Origin: DASTFY01 sp963829955
GTDB lineage: Bacteria > Actinomycetota > Acidimicrobiia > Acidimicrobiales > Ilumatobacteraceae
Direction of reading: 5' to 3'
Assembly: GCA_963829955.1 (NCBI GenBank)
Contig: CAWHKS010000024.1
Location: 1 to 37,574, forward strand
DNA length: 37,574 nucleotides
How positions within the stretch are numbered: the first letter of the stretch is position 1; each line of letters starts with the position of its first letter. The notes under the pieces are model-generated. The model did not search any database. It had not been told where the DNA came from and saw nothing but the letters and a program-made list of their open reading frames with translations. Below are positions 18,170 to 26,474 of the stretch, in pieces. Both the position numbers and the translations under genes were made by a program.

Positions 18170-19213
18170 GTGACCGGTCCTCCCACGCCCGAGCCGTCGG
18201 TCGCCGGCGAGGCGGCTGCCGTGACGTACCCGGGGGACGATGAACGGGTGTTGGCTCGGGCGTGGGCGCGCGCGGTGGTGGCATCCAGCGCCGAGACCGA
18301 CCTCGCTGGGCCTCCTCTCGACGGGGCTCCGGGCGAGATGCCCGGACTCATGGACGCGCTGGCGATCGACACGGAAGTTCCCGTCGACTCTTCGTCGCGG
18401 GTCAAGTCCGCGGGCAAGCGTGCGCTGAGGGGCGCGCAGCGCTGGTACGTGCGCTACCTGGCCGAGCAGGTCGAGCACATGGGCCGAACCATCGGCGGTG
18501 CACTGGTCGGTCTCGATGCGCGGCTGCGCCGGGTCGAGGAGCAGGCAGGGGTGCAGCACGCGATGCTGAGGGCCGAGGTGCTGGCCTCATCGGCTCCAGC
18601 GCTCGATCCGGCCGTGCCGGCCATCTGCCTGTCGGCGCTCGCTGGAGCGAGCGGGCGGGTCGTGCACGCTGAAGCCGGCGGTGGCGACCTCGTGCTCGCC
18701 CTGCAGGCCGCCGGGATCGACGCCTACGGGGTGGACCCCGGGTTGGGGGTCGAGCCGGGTCGCAGCGACCTGGAGATCTGGCGCGTCGATGTGCTCGAGC
18801 ACCTCCGGAGCCTCGAACCTCGGTCGCTCGGCGGTGCGGTGTTGTCCGGCATCGTCGACCGGCTCCCGCCGGGCGAGCTCGTCGCGTTGGTCGACGTCGT
18901 CTGGGCCGCGCTCGAGGAGACGGCGGCGATGGTCGTCGTGACGACCGACCCTCGCTGGTGGTTGCGCCTCGGCTCGGTGCGGGCCGACCTCGCTCCTGGT
19001 CGTCCTCTCAATCCGGAGACCTGGGTCCACTTGTTCGTCGAGCGGGGCGCGACGGACGTGACAGCGCACGCAATCAGCTCGGCGGGGTCGGTGGCGGAGT
19101 CCGTCGACACGGCGGCGGATCCGCGGCTCTCGCTGCTCGTCGCCGAACTGTTCCCGCCATCCCACCACGTGGTCGTGGCGCGGCGGGTCCCGGAGTCCGG
19201 CCTGGACTCGTGA
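18170..19213 (+). CDS. Methyltransferase-like protein with N-terminal helical region
   Basis: This 347-residue protein starts at a GTG (18170). Residues 1-60 are poorly ordered. Residues 75-125 form a helix and coiled coil (KRALRGAQRWYVRYLAEQVE, then LDARLRRVEEQ). Residues 150-340 look like a Rossmann methyltransferase fold: VVHAEAGGGDLVLALQAAGI, AYGVDPGLGVEPG and VLSGIVDRLPPGELVALVDV. The SAM loop is A-GGG rather than GxGxG with an acidic strand end, and no LRPGG motif follows. It may be a degenerate methyltransferase that binds a partner rather than catalysing. Its stop overlaps the next GT4 start as GTGA, so the two are coupled. Called from fold-like pattern, with moderate certainty. Confidence 0.68.
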   Translation: MTGPPTPEPSVAGEAAAVTYPGDDERVLARAWARAVVASSAETDLAGPPLDGAPGEMPGLMDALAIDTEVPVDSSSRVKSAGKRALRGAQRWYVRYLAEQVEHMGRTIGGALVGLDARLRRVEEQAGVQHAMLRAEVLASSAPALDPAVPAICLSALAGASGRVVHAEAGGGDLVLALQAAGIDAYGVDPGLGVEPGRSDLEIWRVDVLEHLRSLEPRSLGGAVLSGIVDRLPPGELVALVDVVWAALEETAAMVVVTTDPRWWLRLGSVRADLAPGRPLNPETWVHLFVERGATDVTAHAISSAGSVAESVDTAADPRLSLLVAELFPPSHHVVVARRVPESGLDS

Positions 19214-20271
19214 GGACGTCCCGGCTGGATCAGGTCGTCCCCATCCTGCACTCCGGCGACGCAGTGGGAGTGCACACGCTCCACGTGCGCGACCTGCTGC
19301 GCGAGCACGGAGTCGAGTCCGAGATCTTCACCGTTCTGCCCGATCCCCGTACGGCAACCTTGACGCGGCCGTTGCGGGAGCTGGGACCGGGCCCGGTGCT
19401 CTACCAGATGGCCGTGGTGTCCGAGGCGGCCGGCCTGCTGCTCGAGCGCGGGCGCCCGTTCGCGATCGACTACCACAACATCACGCCTCCCAGGTTCTTC
19501 GCCGCGTGGGACCAGGCGCTGAGCGCGGCGACCGGGGCCGGTCGACGGCAACTGAAGGAGTTGGCACCCGCCTCTGCGCTGGCGATCGGAGACTCGTCGT
19601 TCAACGCCCAGGACCTCGTCGCGGCGGGCGCACCGCGCGCCGAGGTCGCACCCGTGCTCTTCGACGTCGAGCACCTGGGCAGCCCCGATGCCGGTGCGCT
19701 CGCCCGACTGGTCGAGACGAAGGGACCAGGACGGGCGGACTGGCTGTTCGTCGGCCGCGTCGTCCCCAACAAAGCGCAGCACGACCTGATCCTGGCCTTC
19801 GCGTGGTTCAGGCGCCACGTGGCCTCGGACGCCCGCCTATTCGTCGTCGGCACGGCGGCATCGACCCGCTATGCCTCGGCGCTGGCCCGCCTGAGGACCA
19901 GCTTGGCTCTGTCGGACGCCGTTCACTTCGTCGGCGAGGCGGCGCCGGAGATGTTGGCCGCGCACTACGCAGCTGCCGATGTGTTCGTCTGCCTGTCCGA
20001 CCACGAGGGGTTCTGTGTGCCGGTCATCGAGGCGATGCACCACGGCGTCCCGGTCGTCGCCTACCGGTCGAGCGCGGTGGCCGAGACGATGGGCGACGGC
20101 GGCGTCTTGTTGGAGGCCAAGGATCCCTGCACGGTGGCCACCGCCGTGGCTGAGGCCCTCGCCGGGCGTGATCGCTTGGTGCAGGCCGGCTCCGAGCGGG
20201 CCCTCTCATTCGCCCTGGGCGTCACGAGGCCGCGCATGTGGGCGGTCTTGGAGGAGTGGATCAGCCGCTGA
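19210..20271 (+). CDS. GT4 family glycosyltransferase, paralogue of the 17013-18086 enzyme
   Basis: This is an intact 353-residue GT-B enzyme. The GTG at 19210 overlaps the upstream stop (GTGA) and yields VRTSRLDQVVPILHSGDAVG. It contains AIDYHNITPPRFFAAWDQAL, AIGDSSFNAQDLVAAGA, DWLFVGRVVPNKAQHDLILA and the donor motif DHEGFCVPVIEAMHHGVPVV. These align motif by motif with the minus-strand gene at 17013, so the two are inverted paralogues flanking a divergent intergenic region. The first glutamate of the usual E-x7-E pair is retained (DHEGF...E). Its stop overlaps the convergent GT4 stop by 11 bases. It probably adds a sugar to the same glycan as its paralogue, perhaps in successive linkages. 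Confidence 0.92.
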   Translation: MRTSRLDQVVPILHSGDAVGVHTLHVRDLLREHGVESEIFTVLPDPRTATLTRPLRELGPGPVLYQMAVVSEAAGLLLERGRPFAIDYHNITPPRFFAAWDQALSAATGAGRRQLKELAPASALAIGDSSFNAQDLVAAGAPRAEVAPVLFDVEHLGSPDAGALARLVETKGPGRADWLFVGRVVPNKAQHDLILAFAWFRRHVASDARLFVVGTAASTRYASALARLRTSLALSDAVHFVGEAAPEMLAAHYAAADVFVCLSDHEGFCVPVIEAMHHGVPVVAYRSSAVAETMGDGGVLLEAKDPCTVATAVAEALAGRDRLVQAGSERALSFALGVTRPRMWAVLEEWISR

Positions 20272-21517
20272 GCGTGACCCGGCCGAGCGCCGACTGCAAC
20301 TGATCGAAGGCGCGGGGCCACGTGAACCGGTGCTGCACGGCCGCCCGGCCGTAGTCACCGAGACGGGCGGAGAGCACGCGGTCGTAGGACAACCGGCGGA
20401 CGGCATCGCCGATCGCCACGTGTTCCGGCGGCACGACGAGACCGGCGCCCGTCTCTTTGACGAGCTCGGCCAGGCTGCCTCCGTCGTCGCAGACGACCAG
20501 CGGTGTGCCGGCGGACATCGCTTCGATGGCGGTGAGGCCGTAGTCCTCGTCGTAGGCCGGAGCCACGACGCACAGCGCGGTGGCGTACAGCTCGTCCAGC
20601 TCCCGGCCGGTGGTGTGGGTCAGGAACAGCACCCGCCCCGAACCGGGCCGCCCCGGCAGCGGCAAACGCCCCGCCGGCTCACGGCACCACAGCTCCTCCG
20701 CGGCGATGGTGGCGCCCCGGTCGAGGTGGCGATCGATCCGCTGGACGAAGCTCAGGCGGTTGCCGGTGCCGACGCAGATCGCCGGGACCTCCGGGAGCTG
20801 GTGGGCCGCGGCGACGAAGAGCTCCGTGCGCTTGGGGAACTCGTGCCGGCTGACGCACAGCACGTGACGGCGACCGTTCTCCGCCGGCTCGCCCGACGAG
20901 CCCGACGCCCCGGACCCCGACGTTCCGGTCGGCGCGGACCCCGACGCCACGTCGAGCGCGATGGGCGCGTGGCCGAGCCCCGCGTAGAACGGCAGCACCC
21001 TTTGCACCCGGTTGAACTTGCGGAGGCGCTCCCGGACGGTCTGGCTGGGCACGAGGAACTGGCTGACCCCGGCCAGCCCGGGCGCGTCCGCCTCGCGGAC
21101 GAGGGCGGAGAGCTCGCGGTGCAACTCGGGATCGTCGACCGAGCCCGAGCTGATCATCAGCTCCTCGAGGTCGTAGAAGATCCGGTCGTGGTGGTAGAAG
21201 AGCGCGATGTGGCGGTCGTGGCGGACGGCCTGCGACGGCGGCTGCGTCGAGATGACGACATCCGCGTCCCGCAGGTCCAGACGCCGGAACGCCGCCAGCT
21301 GCGTCATGTGCGTGATGTATTCCGGCGCAGCCCGCTCCAGGGCGCGGGTGGGGACGAGCCCGAAGGCGACATCCGGCGCCGTGTCCGTCCGCACGGTGAG
21401 CACCCGCACGACGTGACCTTGCGAGCGGAGCCAGCGGGCGACGCGCTGCACGACGCGCTCGAAGCCGCCGATCACGCCGGAGTCCGGCTTGACGATGGCG
21501 ATCTGCTGCGGTTTCAC
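20261..21517 (-). CDS. GT4 family glycosyltransferase with Gly/Ser-rich interdomain insert
   Basis: This is an intact 418-residue protein starting at the GTG at 21517 (VKPQQIAIVKPDSGVIGGFE). The glycine-rich acceptor-domain turn is followed by ADVVISTQPPSQAVRHDRHI and FYHHDRIFYDLEELMISSGS. Donor-domain marks are HVLCVSRHEFPKRTELFVAA and APAYDEDYGLTAIEAMSAGT, the E/D-x7-E pair. Between the two Rossmann domains, at about residues 190-213, lies a low-complexity Gly/Ser/Thr/Ala insert encoded by a short imprecise DNA repeat. It differs from the three paralogous GT4 genes nearby, as it has no HNxTPxxFF motif. A GTG closer to the upstream stop closes after twelve codons, so it is rejected as start. 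Confidence 0.9.
   Translation of the reverse strand: MKPQQIAIVKPDSGVIGGFERVVQRVARWLRSQGHVVRVLTVRTDTAPDVAFGLVPTRALERAAPEYITHMTQLAAFRRLDLRDADVVISTQPPSQAVRHDRHIALFYHHDRIFYDLEELMISSGSVDDPELHRELSALVREADAPGLAGVSQFLVPSQTVRERLRKFNRVQRVLPFYAGLGHAPIALDVASGSAPTGTSGSGASGSSGEPAENGRRHVLCVSRHEFPKRTELFVAAAHQLPEVPAICVGTGNRLSFVQRIDRHLDRGATIAAEELWCREPAGRLPLPGRPGSGRVLFLTHTTGRELDELYATALCVVAPAYDEDYGLTAIEAMSAGTPLVVCDDGGSLAELVKETGAGLVVPPEHVAIGDAVRRLSYDRVLSARLGDYGRAAVQHRFTWPRAFDQLQSALGRVTLSG
20889..20952. repeat. Imprecise short tandem repeat encoding a Gly/Ser-rich linker
   Basis: Units resembling CCCGACG recur about every 9-20 bases on the plus strand. Read on the minus strand in the GT4 frame they encode the alternating Ser/Gly/Ala/Thr stretch between its two domains. 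The length of such repeats often varies between strains. Confidence 0.5.
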
Positions 21518-21545
21518 CGGAGCGACGAGGCCAGGACCCGCCCGC

Positions 21546-21911
21546 TCACCGGTCGTCGCCGGCCGTGTCGGCGCGCTGCGCCTCCAGCTCGGCCAGGCGG
21601 GCCTCGGCGGCATCGAGGCGGGCGGTGAGCTCCTCCAGCGCGGTGACCGTGAGGTGGTTGAACGCGGCCTGGTCCCGCAGGAAGACCTGCGAGGCCTTGA
21701 GGACCGTACGCTTCATCCCCCGCTGGCGGCCGACGGGCGTGATGGTGTCCACACCCGCCCGCGTGGCCAGCGAGGCCACGACGGAGTCCGAGCTGACGGC
21801 GTCGGGTTCGAGCGGCTCGGCGCTCTCGTCGGTGGCGGCCCGGGCGACGGTGCGAGCCTCGGTCACGAGGTCGTAGCGCTCCTCCGGACTGTGCTCGCGG
21901 CCCGTGGCCAT
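21546..21911 (-). CDS. Small coiled-coil protein of unknown function
   Basis: This is a 121-residue protein from the ATG at 21911, five bases after the repaired stop of GDP-mannose dehydratase. The first 50 residues are acidic and probably flexible (EERYDLVTEARTVARAATDE). A basic amphipathic stretch, RQRGMKRTVLKASQVFLRDQ, precedes a strong coiled coil, ALEELTARLDAAEARLAELE, and the tail is acidic. No catalytic domain, signal peptide or membrane helix is seen. As printed, its frame is open into the dehydratase gene, but a separate gene is more likely. It shares the basic-helix plus coiled-coil layout with the proteins at 16420 and 18170. Its role is unknown; scaffolding of the glycan machinery is a guess. 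Confidence 0.65.
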   Translation of the reverse strand: MATGREHSPEERYDLVTEARTVARAATDESAEPLEPDAVSSDSVVASLATRAGVDTITPVGRQRGMKRTVLKASQVFLRDQAAFNHLTVTALEELTARLDAAEARLAELEAQRADTAGDDR

Positions 21912-21916
21912 CGCGG

Positions 21917-22907
21917 TCAGGACCTGTCGAGCTTGGTGCGCTCGGTCTTGAGGTCGTGGTCGACCATCAGCCTCACGAGCTCGTCGAAGTCGACCGCGGG
22001 CCGCCAGCCGAGCACGTCGTGGGCCTTGCGACGCGTCGCCGACCAGCAGATCCACCTCGGCCGGGCGCAGGAAGCGCGGATCCTGCTTGACGTAGCGCTG
22101 CCAGTCGTCGATGCCGGCGTGGGCGAAGGCCCTCGAGACGAACTCCTCGACCGTGTGGGTCTGGCCCGTCGCCACCACGTAGTCGTCGGGCTCGTCCTGC
22201 TGCAGCATGGCCCACATGGCCTTGACGTAGTCGCCCGCGTAACCCCAGTCCCGCTTCGGGTGGAGGTCGCCCATGACGAGCTCTTCCTGCACGCCCAGCT
22301 TGATGCGGGCCACGGCGTTGGTCACCTTGCGGGTGACGAACTCCAGACCACGACGCTCGGACTCGTGGTTGAACAGGATCCCGCTGCACGCGTGCAGCCC
22401 GTAGCTCTCGCGGTAGTTGACCGTGATCTGGTGCCCGAAGACCTTCGCCACGCCGTACGGGGACCGCGGGTGGAAGGGCGTCATCTCTGTCTGCGGCGTC
22501 TCCCGTACCTTGCCGAACATCTCCGACGACGACGCCTGGTAGAAGCGCATCGGGTTGGCCTGGCTGCCGCCGACCATGCGGATGGCCTCCAGCAGCCGCA
22601 GCACGCCCGTGCCGGTCACGTTGGCGGTCAGCTCGGCCTGCTTCCACGACATGGCCACGAACGAGATGGCGCCCAGGTTGTAGACCTCGTCGGGCTGGGA
22701 CTGCTCGAGGGCGCCGATGAGCGACGGCAGATCCTGCAGGTCGCCGGACAGGAGCTCGACGAAGGGCAGCTCGGCCTGCACCATGACGCCCTTGGGGTTG
22801 TTCTGGCCCTTGACCAGGCCGAACACCTGGTAGCCCTTCTCGTGCAGCAGCTCGGCCAGGAACTGCCCGTCCTGGCCGGTGATGCCGGTGATCAACGCGC
22901 GACGCAT
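21917..22907 (-). CDS. gmd: GDP-mannose 4,6-dehydratase, one frameshift near the C-terminus
   Basis: The enzyme converts GDP-mannose to GDP-4-keto-6-deoxymannose, the precursor of GDP-rhamnose, GDP-fucose and GDP-perosamine. The NADP-binding turn GITGQDGQFLAELLHEKGY is at residues 8-26. The catalytic set is visible as FYQASSSEMFGKV (Ser/Glu) and SPYGVAKVFGHQ (Tyr-x3-Lys), with FNHESERRGLEFVTRKVT binding substrate. After VDLLVGDAS near 22030 the frame shifts. The true end, HDVLGWRPAVDFDELVRLMV to KLDRS, stops at 21917-21919, giving about 329 residues. The start is the second ATG (22907), with GAGG just upstream; an ATG six codons earlier is possible. No reductase or aminotransferase for the next step lies in this window. 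Confidence 0.93.
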
Positions 22908-22946
22908 CGCCTCGGTCCCTTCCATCGTGAGGGCGCGAGCCTACTG

Positions 22947-22966
22947 CCGGCCGTCCGACCGGCCAG
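22947..22966 (-). terminator. GC-rich hairpin between aceE and gmd
   Basis: On the minus strand CTGGCCG pairs with CGGCCGG around GTCGGA: seven pairs including one G-T wobble. It lies about 34 bases after the aceE stop and before the gmd start, in a 92-base gap. There is no T-tract, so it may attenuate rather than fully terminate transcription. Confidence 0.35.
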
Positions 22967-22999
22967 GTCACACGGCGGCCACGGGAGGCGACCGTCGGG

Positions 23000-25702
23000 T
23001 CAGACGACGGCCGGGTTGACGGCCTCGGGATCGATCTCGTAACGGGCGATGGCCTCCGCCACGACCTCCGTCTTGACCTCGCCGAGCTCGGCCAGCGCCG
23101 ACAGGACGGCGACGACGACGTGGCCGGTGTCCACCTCGAAGAAGCGACGCAGGGCCTCGCGTGTGTCCGAGCGACCCATGCCGTCGGTCCCGAGCGGGAC
23201 GAAGAGGCGGTCGGGCAGGAAGCGGGCGACCTGCTCGGGCACGATCTTCATGAAGTCCGTGACGGCCACGATCGGCCCGGACGAGTCGGACAGCAGGCGG
23301 CGGACGAGGGGGACGCGCTGCTCCTGGCCCGGGTGGAGCCGGTTGATGCGCTCGGTGGCCAGGGCCTCGTCCCGCAGCGCCTTGTAGCTGGTGGCGGACC
23401 ACAGCTCGACGCCCACGTCGTAGTGCTCGGCCAGCTCCTCGGCGGCCTTGCGGGCGGCGCCCTGGGCCGAGCCCGAGAACAGCAGGGTGGCCCGCTTCGA
23501 AGGCCCGGCCGGAGCTTCGGCCCAGCGGTACAGGCCGTCGATGATCCCCTGCTCAGCACCGACGGGCATCGGCGGCATCTGGTAGTTCTCGTTGTAGAGG
23601 GTCAGGTAGTAGAAGACGTCCTCGGGCCGCTTCCCGTACATGCGCTCGGTGCCGTGGCGGATGATGGTCGCCATCTCGTAGGCGAAGGCCGGGTCGTAGG
23701 CCCGGCACGGCGGCACCGTCGAGGCCAGCACGAGGCTGTGCCCGTCCTGGTGCTGCAGGCCTTCGCCGAGCAGCGTGGTCCGGCCGGCGGTGGCGCCGAG
23801 GAGGAACCCGCGGGCCCGCACATCGGCCGCCTGCCAAATGAGGTCACCGACGCGCTGGAAGCCGAACATCGAATAGAAGATGTAGAAGGGCACCATCGGC
23901 ACGCCGCGGCTGGCGTAGCTGGTGCCGGCGGCGATGAAGCTCGACATGGCGCCCGCCTCGGTGATCCCTTCCTCCAGGATCTGGCCGTCGGCGGACTCGG
24001 TGTAGGAGAGCAGGAGCTGCGCGTCGACGGGCTCGTACTTCTGGCCGTGGGCGGCGTAGATCTTGATCTCCCGGAAGAGGGAGTCCATGCCGAACGTGCG
24101 GGCCTCGTCCGGGATGATGGGCACCACCCGTTGCCCGAACGCCGGATCGCGAGCCAGGTTCCGCACCAACCGAGTGAACGCCATCGTGGTCGACACCGCC
24201 TGGCCGCCCGAGCCGCCGAGCACCTCCTTGAACGCGCCGTCGGCGGGCAGCTCGATGGCGCGACGGGTCCGCGTGGTCCGGCGGGGGAGGGGGCCGGCCA
24301 GAGCGCGGCGGCGCTCCATCATGTACTGGTACTCGACCGAGTCCTCCGGCGGGCGGTAGTAGGGCGGTACGTCGCCCTCGAGCGCGGCGTCCGGGATCTC
24401 GTCGTGCAGGTACAGGCGGTCGCGCAGGACGCGGAGCTGCGGGCCGCTCAGCTTCTTGATCTGGTGGGTGGCGTTGCGGCCCTCCACCTCGGGGCCGAGC
24501 GTCCAGCCCTTGATCGTCTTGCAGAGGATGGCGGTCGGCGCGCCGCTACCCAGGTTGTCCGTGGCCGACTTGTAGGCCGCGTAGAGCTTGCGGTAGTCGT
24601 GACCGCCGCGCGGCAGCCACCGGAGGTCCTCGTCGGACCACCCCTCGACCAGCTTGCGCAGGCGCGGGTCCGGCCCGAAGAAGTGCTCGCGGATGTACGC
24701 CCCGGACTCCACCGAGTACCGCTGGAACTCGCCGTCGACGGTGGTGTTCATCTTGTTGAGCAGCACGCCGTCCTTGTCCTGGAGCAGCAGCTCGTCCCAG
24801 CGGGAGCCCCAGATCACCTTGATGACGTTCCAGCCCGCGCCCCGGAAGTAGGCCTCGAGCTCCTGGATGATCTTGCCGTTGCCGCGCACCGGGCCATCGA
24901 GGCGCTGCAGGTTGCAGTTGACGACGAAGACCAGGTTGTCGAGCTGCTCCCGGCTGGCCAGGCTCAGCGCGCCGAACGTCTCGGGCTCGTCGCACTCGCC
25001 GTCGCCGAGGAAGCACCAGATGCGAGACGTGCTGGTGTCGTCCAGCCGGCGGTTGTGGAGGTACCGGTTGAACCGGGCGTGGTAGATGGCCGTGATCGGG
25101 CCGAGGCCCATGGAGACGGTCGGGTACTCCCAGAAGTCCGGCATCAAGCGGGGATGGGGATACGAGCTCAGACCGACGCGGCCGATCTCGGTGCGGAAAC
25201 GGTCGAGGTCGTCCTCGCTCAACCGGCCCTCGAGGAACGCCCGGGCGTAGACGCCGGGCGCGGCGTGGCCCTGGAAGTAGATGTGGTCGCCGGGCTGCCC
25301 GTCGTCCTTCCCGCGGAAGAAGTGGTTGAGCCCGACCTCGTAGAGGCCGGCCGAGCTGGCGTACGTGGACAGGTGACCGCCGATCCCGTCGGCGTGCTTG
25401 TTGGCCCGGATGACCATCACGGCCGCGTTCCACCGCAGGTAGGCGCGGATGCGCCGCTCGACGTGCTCGTCGCCGGGGAACCACGGCTCCTCCTCGGGCG
25501 GGATGCTGTTGACGTACGGCGTGGAGACGGTGGCCGGGAAGCTCACCTGCAGTTGCCGGGCCCGGTCGAGCAGCGCCGAGAGCAGATAGCGGGCGCGGTT
25601 CTTCCCGTGGGTGTCGACGACCGCGTCCAGCGACTCCAGCCACTCACGGGTCTCGGCCGGATCGCTGTCCGGGAGCTGGTGCATGAACCCGTCGAAGATC
25701 AT
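23000..25702 (-). CDS. aceE: Pyruvate dehydrogenase E1 component, homodimeric type
   Basis: This is a full-length 900-residue thiamine-diphosphate enzyme that decarboxylates pyruvate and passes the acetyl group to lipoyl-E2. The N-terminal TPP domain has NKHADGIGGHLSTYASSAGL and the TPP motif GDGECDEPETFGALSLASRE near residue 233, with NCNLQRLDGPVRGNGKIIQE. The middle domain contains ATAGRTTLLGEGLQHQDGHS and the C-terminal domain ends at AVVSDSSG-like and FVPLGTDGMGRSDTREALRR segments. The length matches the family. It is a single gene with no E2 or E3 neighbour, as is usual in actinobacteria. The ATG at 25702 gives MIFDGFMHQLPDSDPAETRE. Only 42 bases separate it from the divergent RNase H gene. 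Confidence 0.97.
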   Translation of the reverse strand: MIFDGFMHQLPDSDPAETREWLESLDAVVDTHGKNRARYLLSALLDRARQLQVSFPATVSTPYVNSIPPEEEPWFPGDEHVERRIRAYLRWNAAVMVIRANKHADGIGGHLSTYASSAGLYEVGLNHFFRGKDDGQPGDHIYFQGHAAPGVYARAFLEGRLSEDDLDRFRTEIGRVGLSSYPHPRLMPDFWEYPTVSMGLGPITAIYHARFNRYLHNRRLDDTSTSRIWCFLGDGECDEPETFGALSLASREQLDNLVFVVNCNLQRLDGPVRGNGKIIQELEAYFRGAGWNVIKVIWGSRWDELLLQDKDGVLLNKMNTTVDGEFQRYSVESGAYIREHFFGPDPRLRKLVEGWSDEDLRWLPRGGHDYRKLYAAYKSATDNLGSGAPTAILCKTIKGWTLGPEVEGRNATHQIKKLSGPQLRVLRDRLYLHDEIPDAALEGDVPPYYRPPEDSVEYQYMMERRRALAGPLPRRTTRTRRAIELPADGAFKEVLGGSGGQAVSTTMAFTRLVRNLARDPAFGQRVVPIIPDEARTFGMDSLFREIKIYAAHGQKYEPVDAQLLLSYTESADGQILEEGITEAGAMSSFIAAGTSYASRGVPMVPFYIFYSMFGFQRVGDLIWQAADVRARGFLLGATAGRTTLLGEGLQHQDGHSLVLASTVPPCRAYDPAFAYEMATIIRHGTERMYGKRPEDVFYYLTLYNENYQMPPMPVGAEQGIIDGLYRWAEAPAGPSKRATLLFSGSAQGAARKAAEELAEHYDVGVELWSATSYKALRDEALATERINRLHPGQEQRVPLVRRLLSDSSGPIVAVTDFMKIVPEQVARFLPDRLFVPLGTDGMGRSDTREALRRFFEVDTGHVVVAVLSALAELGEVKTEVVAEAIARYEIDPEAVNPAVV

Positions 25703-25744
25703 GCGTCCATTCTCTCACCGGGTGCCGCATGGGAGGATGCCCGG

Positions 25745-26182
25745 ATGCCCACAGCCGCCCCGGTCGTCGTCTACACGGACGGCGCCTGCTCGGGGAACCC
25801 CGGCCCCGGCGGGTGGGCCTGGGCTGTCGCGCCGTCGGGAACGCCGTCGGCTTCGGGCGGCGAGGCCCGCTCGACCAACCAGCGCATGGAGATCCTGGCC
25901 GTGCTCGAGGCCCTGCGGTCGCTGGACGGCCCCGTCGTCGTCGTCTCGGACTCCACGTACGTCGTGAACTGCTTCCGGGACCGCTGGTGGGAGAGCTGGC
26001 TCCGCAAGGGCTGGATCAACTCGCAGCGCAAGCCGGTGGCGAACCGCGACCTCTGGGAGCCCCTGATCACGCTCTACCAGGCCCGCGCCGACGAGGTGTC
26101 CTTCCAGTGGGTCAAGGGCCACAGCGCCGAACCCATGAACGACCTCGTCGACGCTATGGCCGTCGCGGCGATCCCCCGCTGA
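25745..26182 (+). CDS. rnhA: Ribonuclease HI
   Basis: This 145-residue enzyme cleaves the RNA strand of RNA-DNA hybrids. All catalytic residues of the family are in place: D12 in YTDGACSGNPGPGGWAWAV, E49 in NQRMEILAVLEAL, D69 in VVVSDSTYVVN, H126 in QWVKGHSAEP and D136 in the final helix. The spacing H126 to D136 equals that of the E. coli enzyme. The ATG at 25745 has GGGAGG eight bases upstream; an ATG at 25737 is out of frame. It is divergent from aceE across 42 bases. The basic-protrusion region is present (WWESWLRKGWINSQRKPV), typical of type 1 enzymes that bind hybrids strongly. Confidence 0.96.
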   Translation: MPTAAPVVVYTDGACSGNPGPGGWAWAVAPSGTPSASGGEARSTNQRMEILAVLEALRSLDGPVVVVSDSTYVVNCFRDRWWESWLRKGWINSQRKPVANRDLWEPLITLYQARADEVSFQWVKGHSAEPMNDLVDAMAVAAIPR

Positions 26183-26273
26183 CCGGCCCGGCCCCCGTTC
26201 TGCGGTTCTGCGTCATTCGATGGGCCCCCGCACGTCCCTTGATCAGTCCGCCAACAACGGGAAGGAACCCAAA

Positions 26274-26438
26274 GTGCTTGGACTCATCACCGCCATGATC
26301 GAGGAGACGCCACGCGAGCGTGTGCTCTACCTCTTCGCCGAAGAGTGCCTGGCCGGAGGCCCGCACCGTTGGGTCAACACGGTGGCCGTCCAGTGCGCTG
26401 ACTGCGGCGCGCAGCCCCGCCCGGAGGTGGCTGCGTAG
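26274..26438 (+). CDS. Small 54-residue protein with a C-x2-C pair
   Basis: The GTG at 26274 has a good Shine-Dalgarno stretch (GGAAGG) about eight bases upstream and gives a 54-residue product starting VLGLITAMIEETPRERVLYL. The rest contains FAEECLAGGPHRWVNTVAVQ and CADCGAQPRPEVAA. H and the CADC pair near the C-terminus could bind a metal ion, but a full zinc site is not evident from one chain. It sits 91 bases after rnhA and 36 bases before the convergent HhH-GPD gene. The codons favour G/C at third positions like the neighbours. I do not recognise a family. It may be a real small protein rather than a chance ORF because of the ribosome-binding site. Confidence 0.55.
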   Translation: MLGLITAMIEETPRERVLYLFAEECLAGGPHRWVNTVAVQCADCGAQPRPEVAA

Positions 26439-26474
26439 AACGGCTTGGCCGCCCGGCGGCGCGGCGGCCCGCGG

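Noticed and set aside
23120..25710. Very long plus-strand open frame opposite aceE
   Set aside because: It is antisense to a textbook full-length AceE and has a low-complexity Val/Arg/Leu/Ala composition typical of GC-rich antisense frames.
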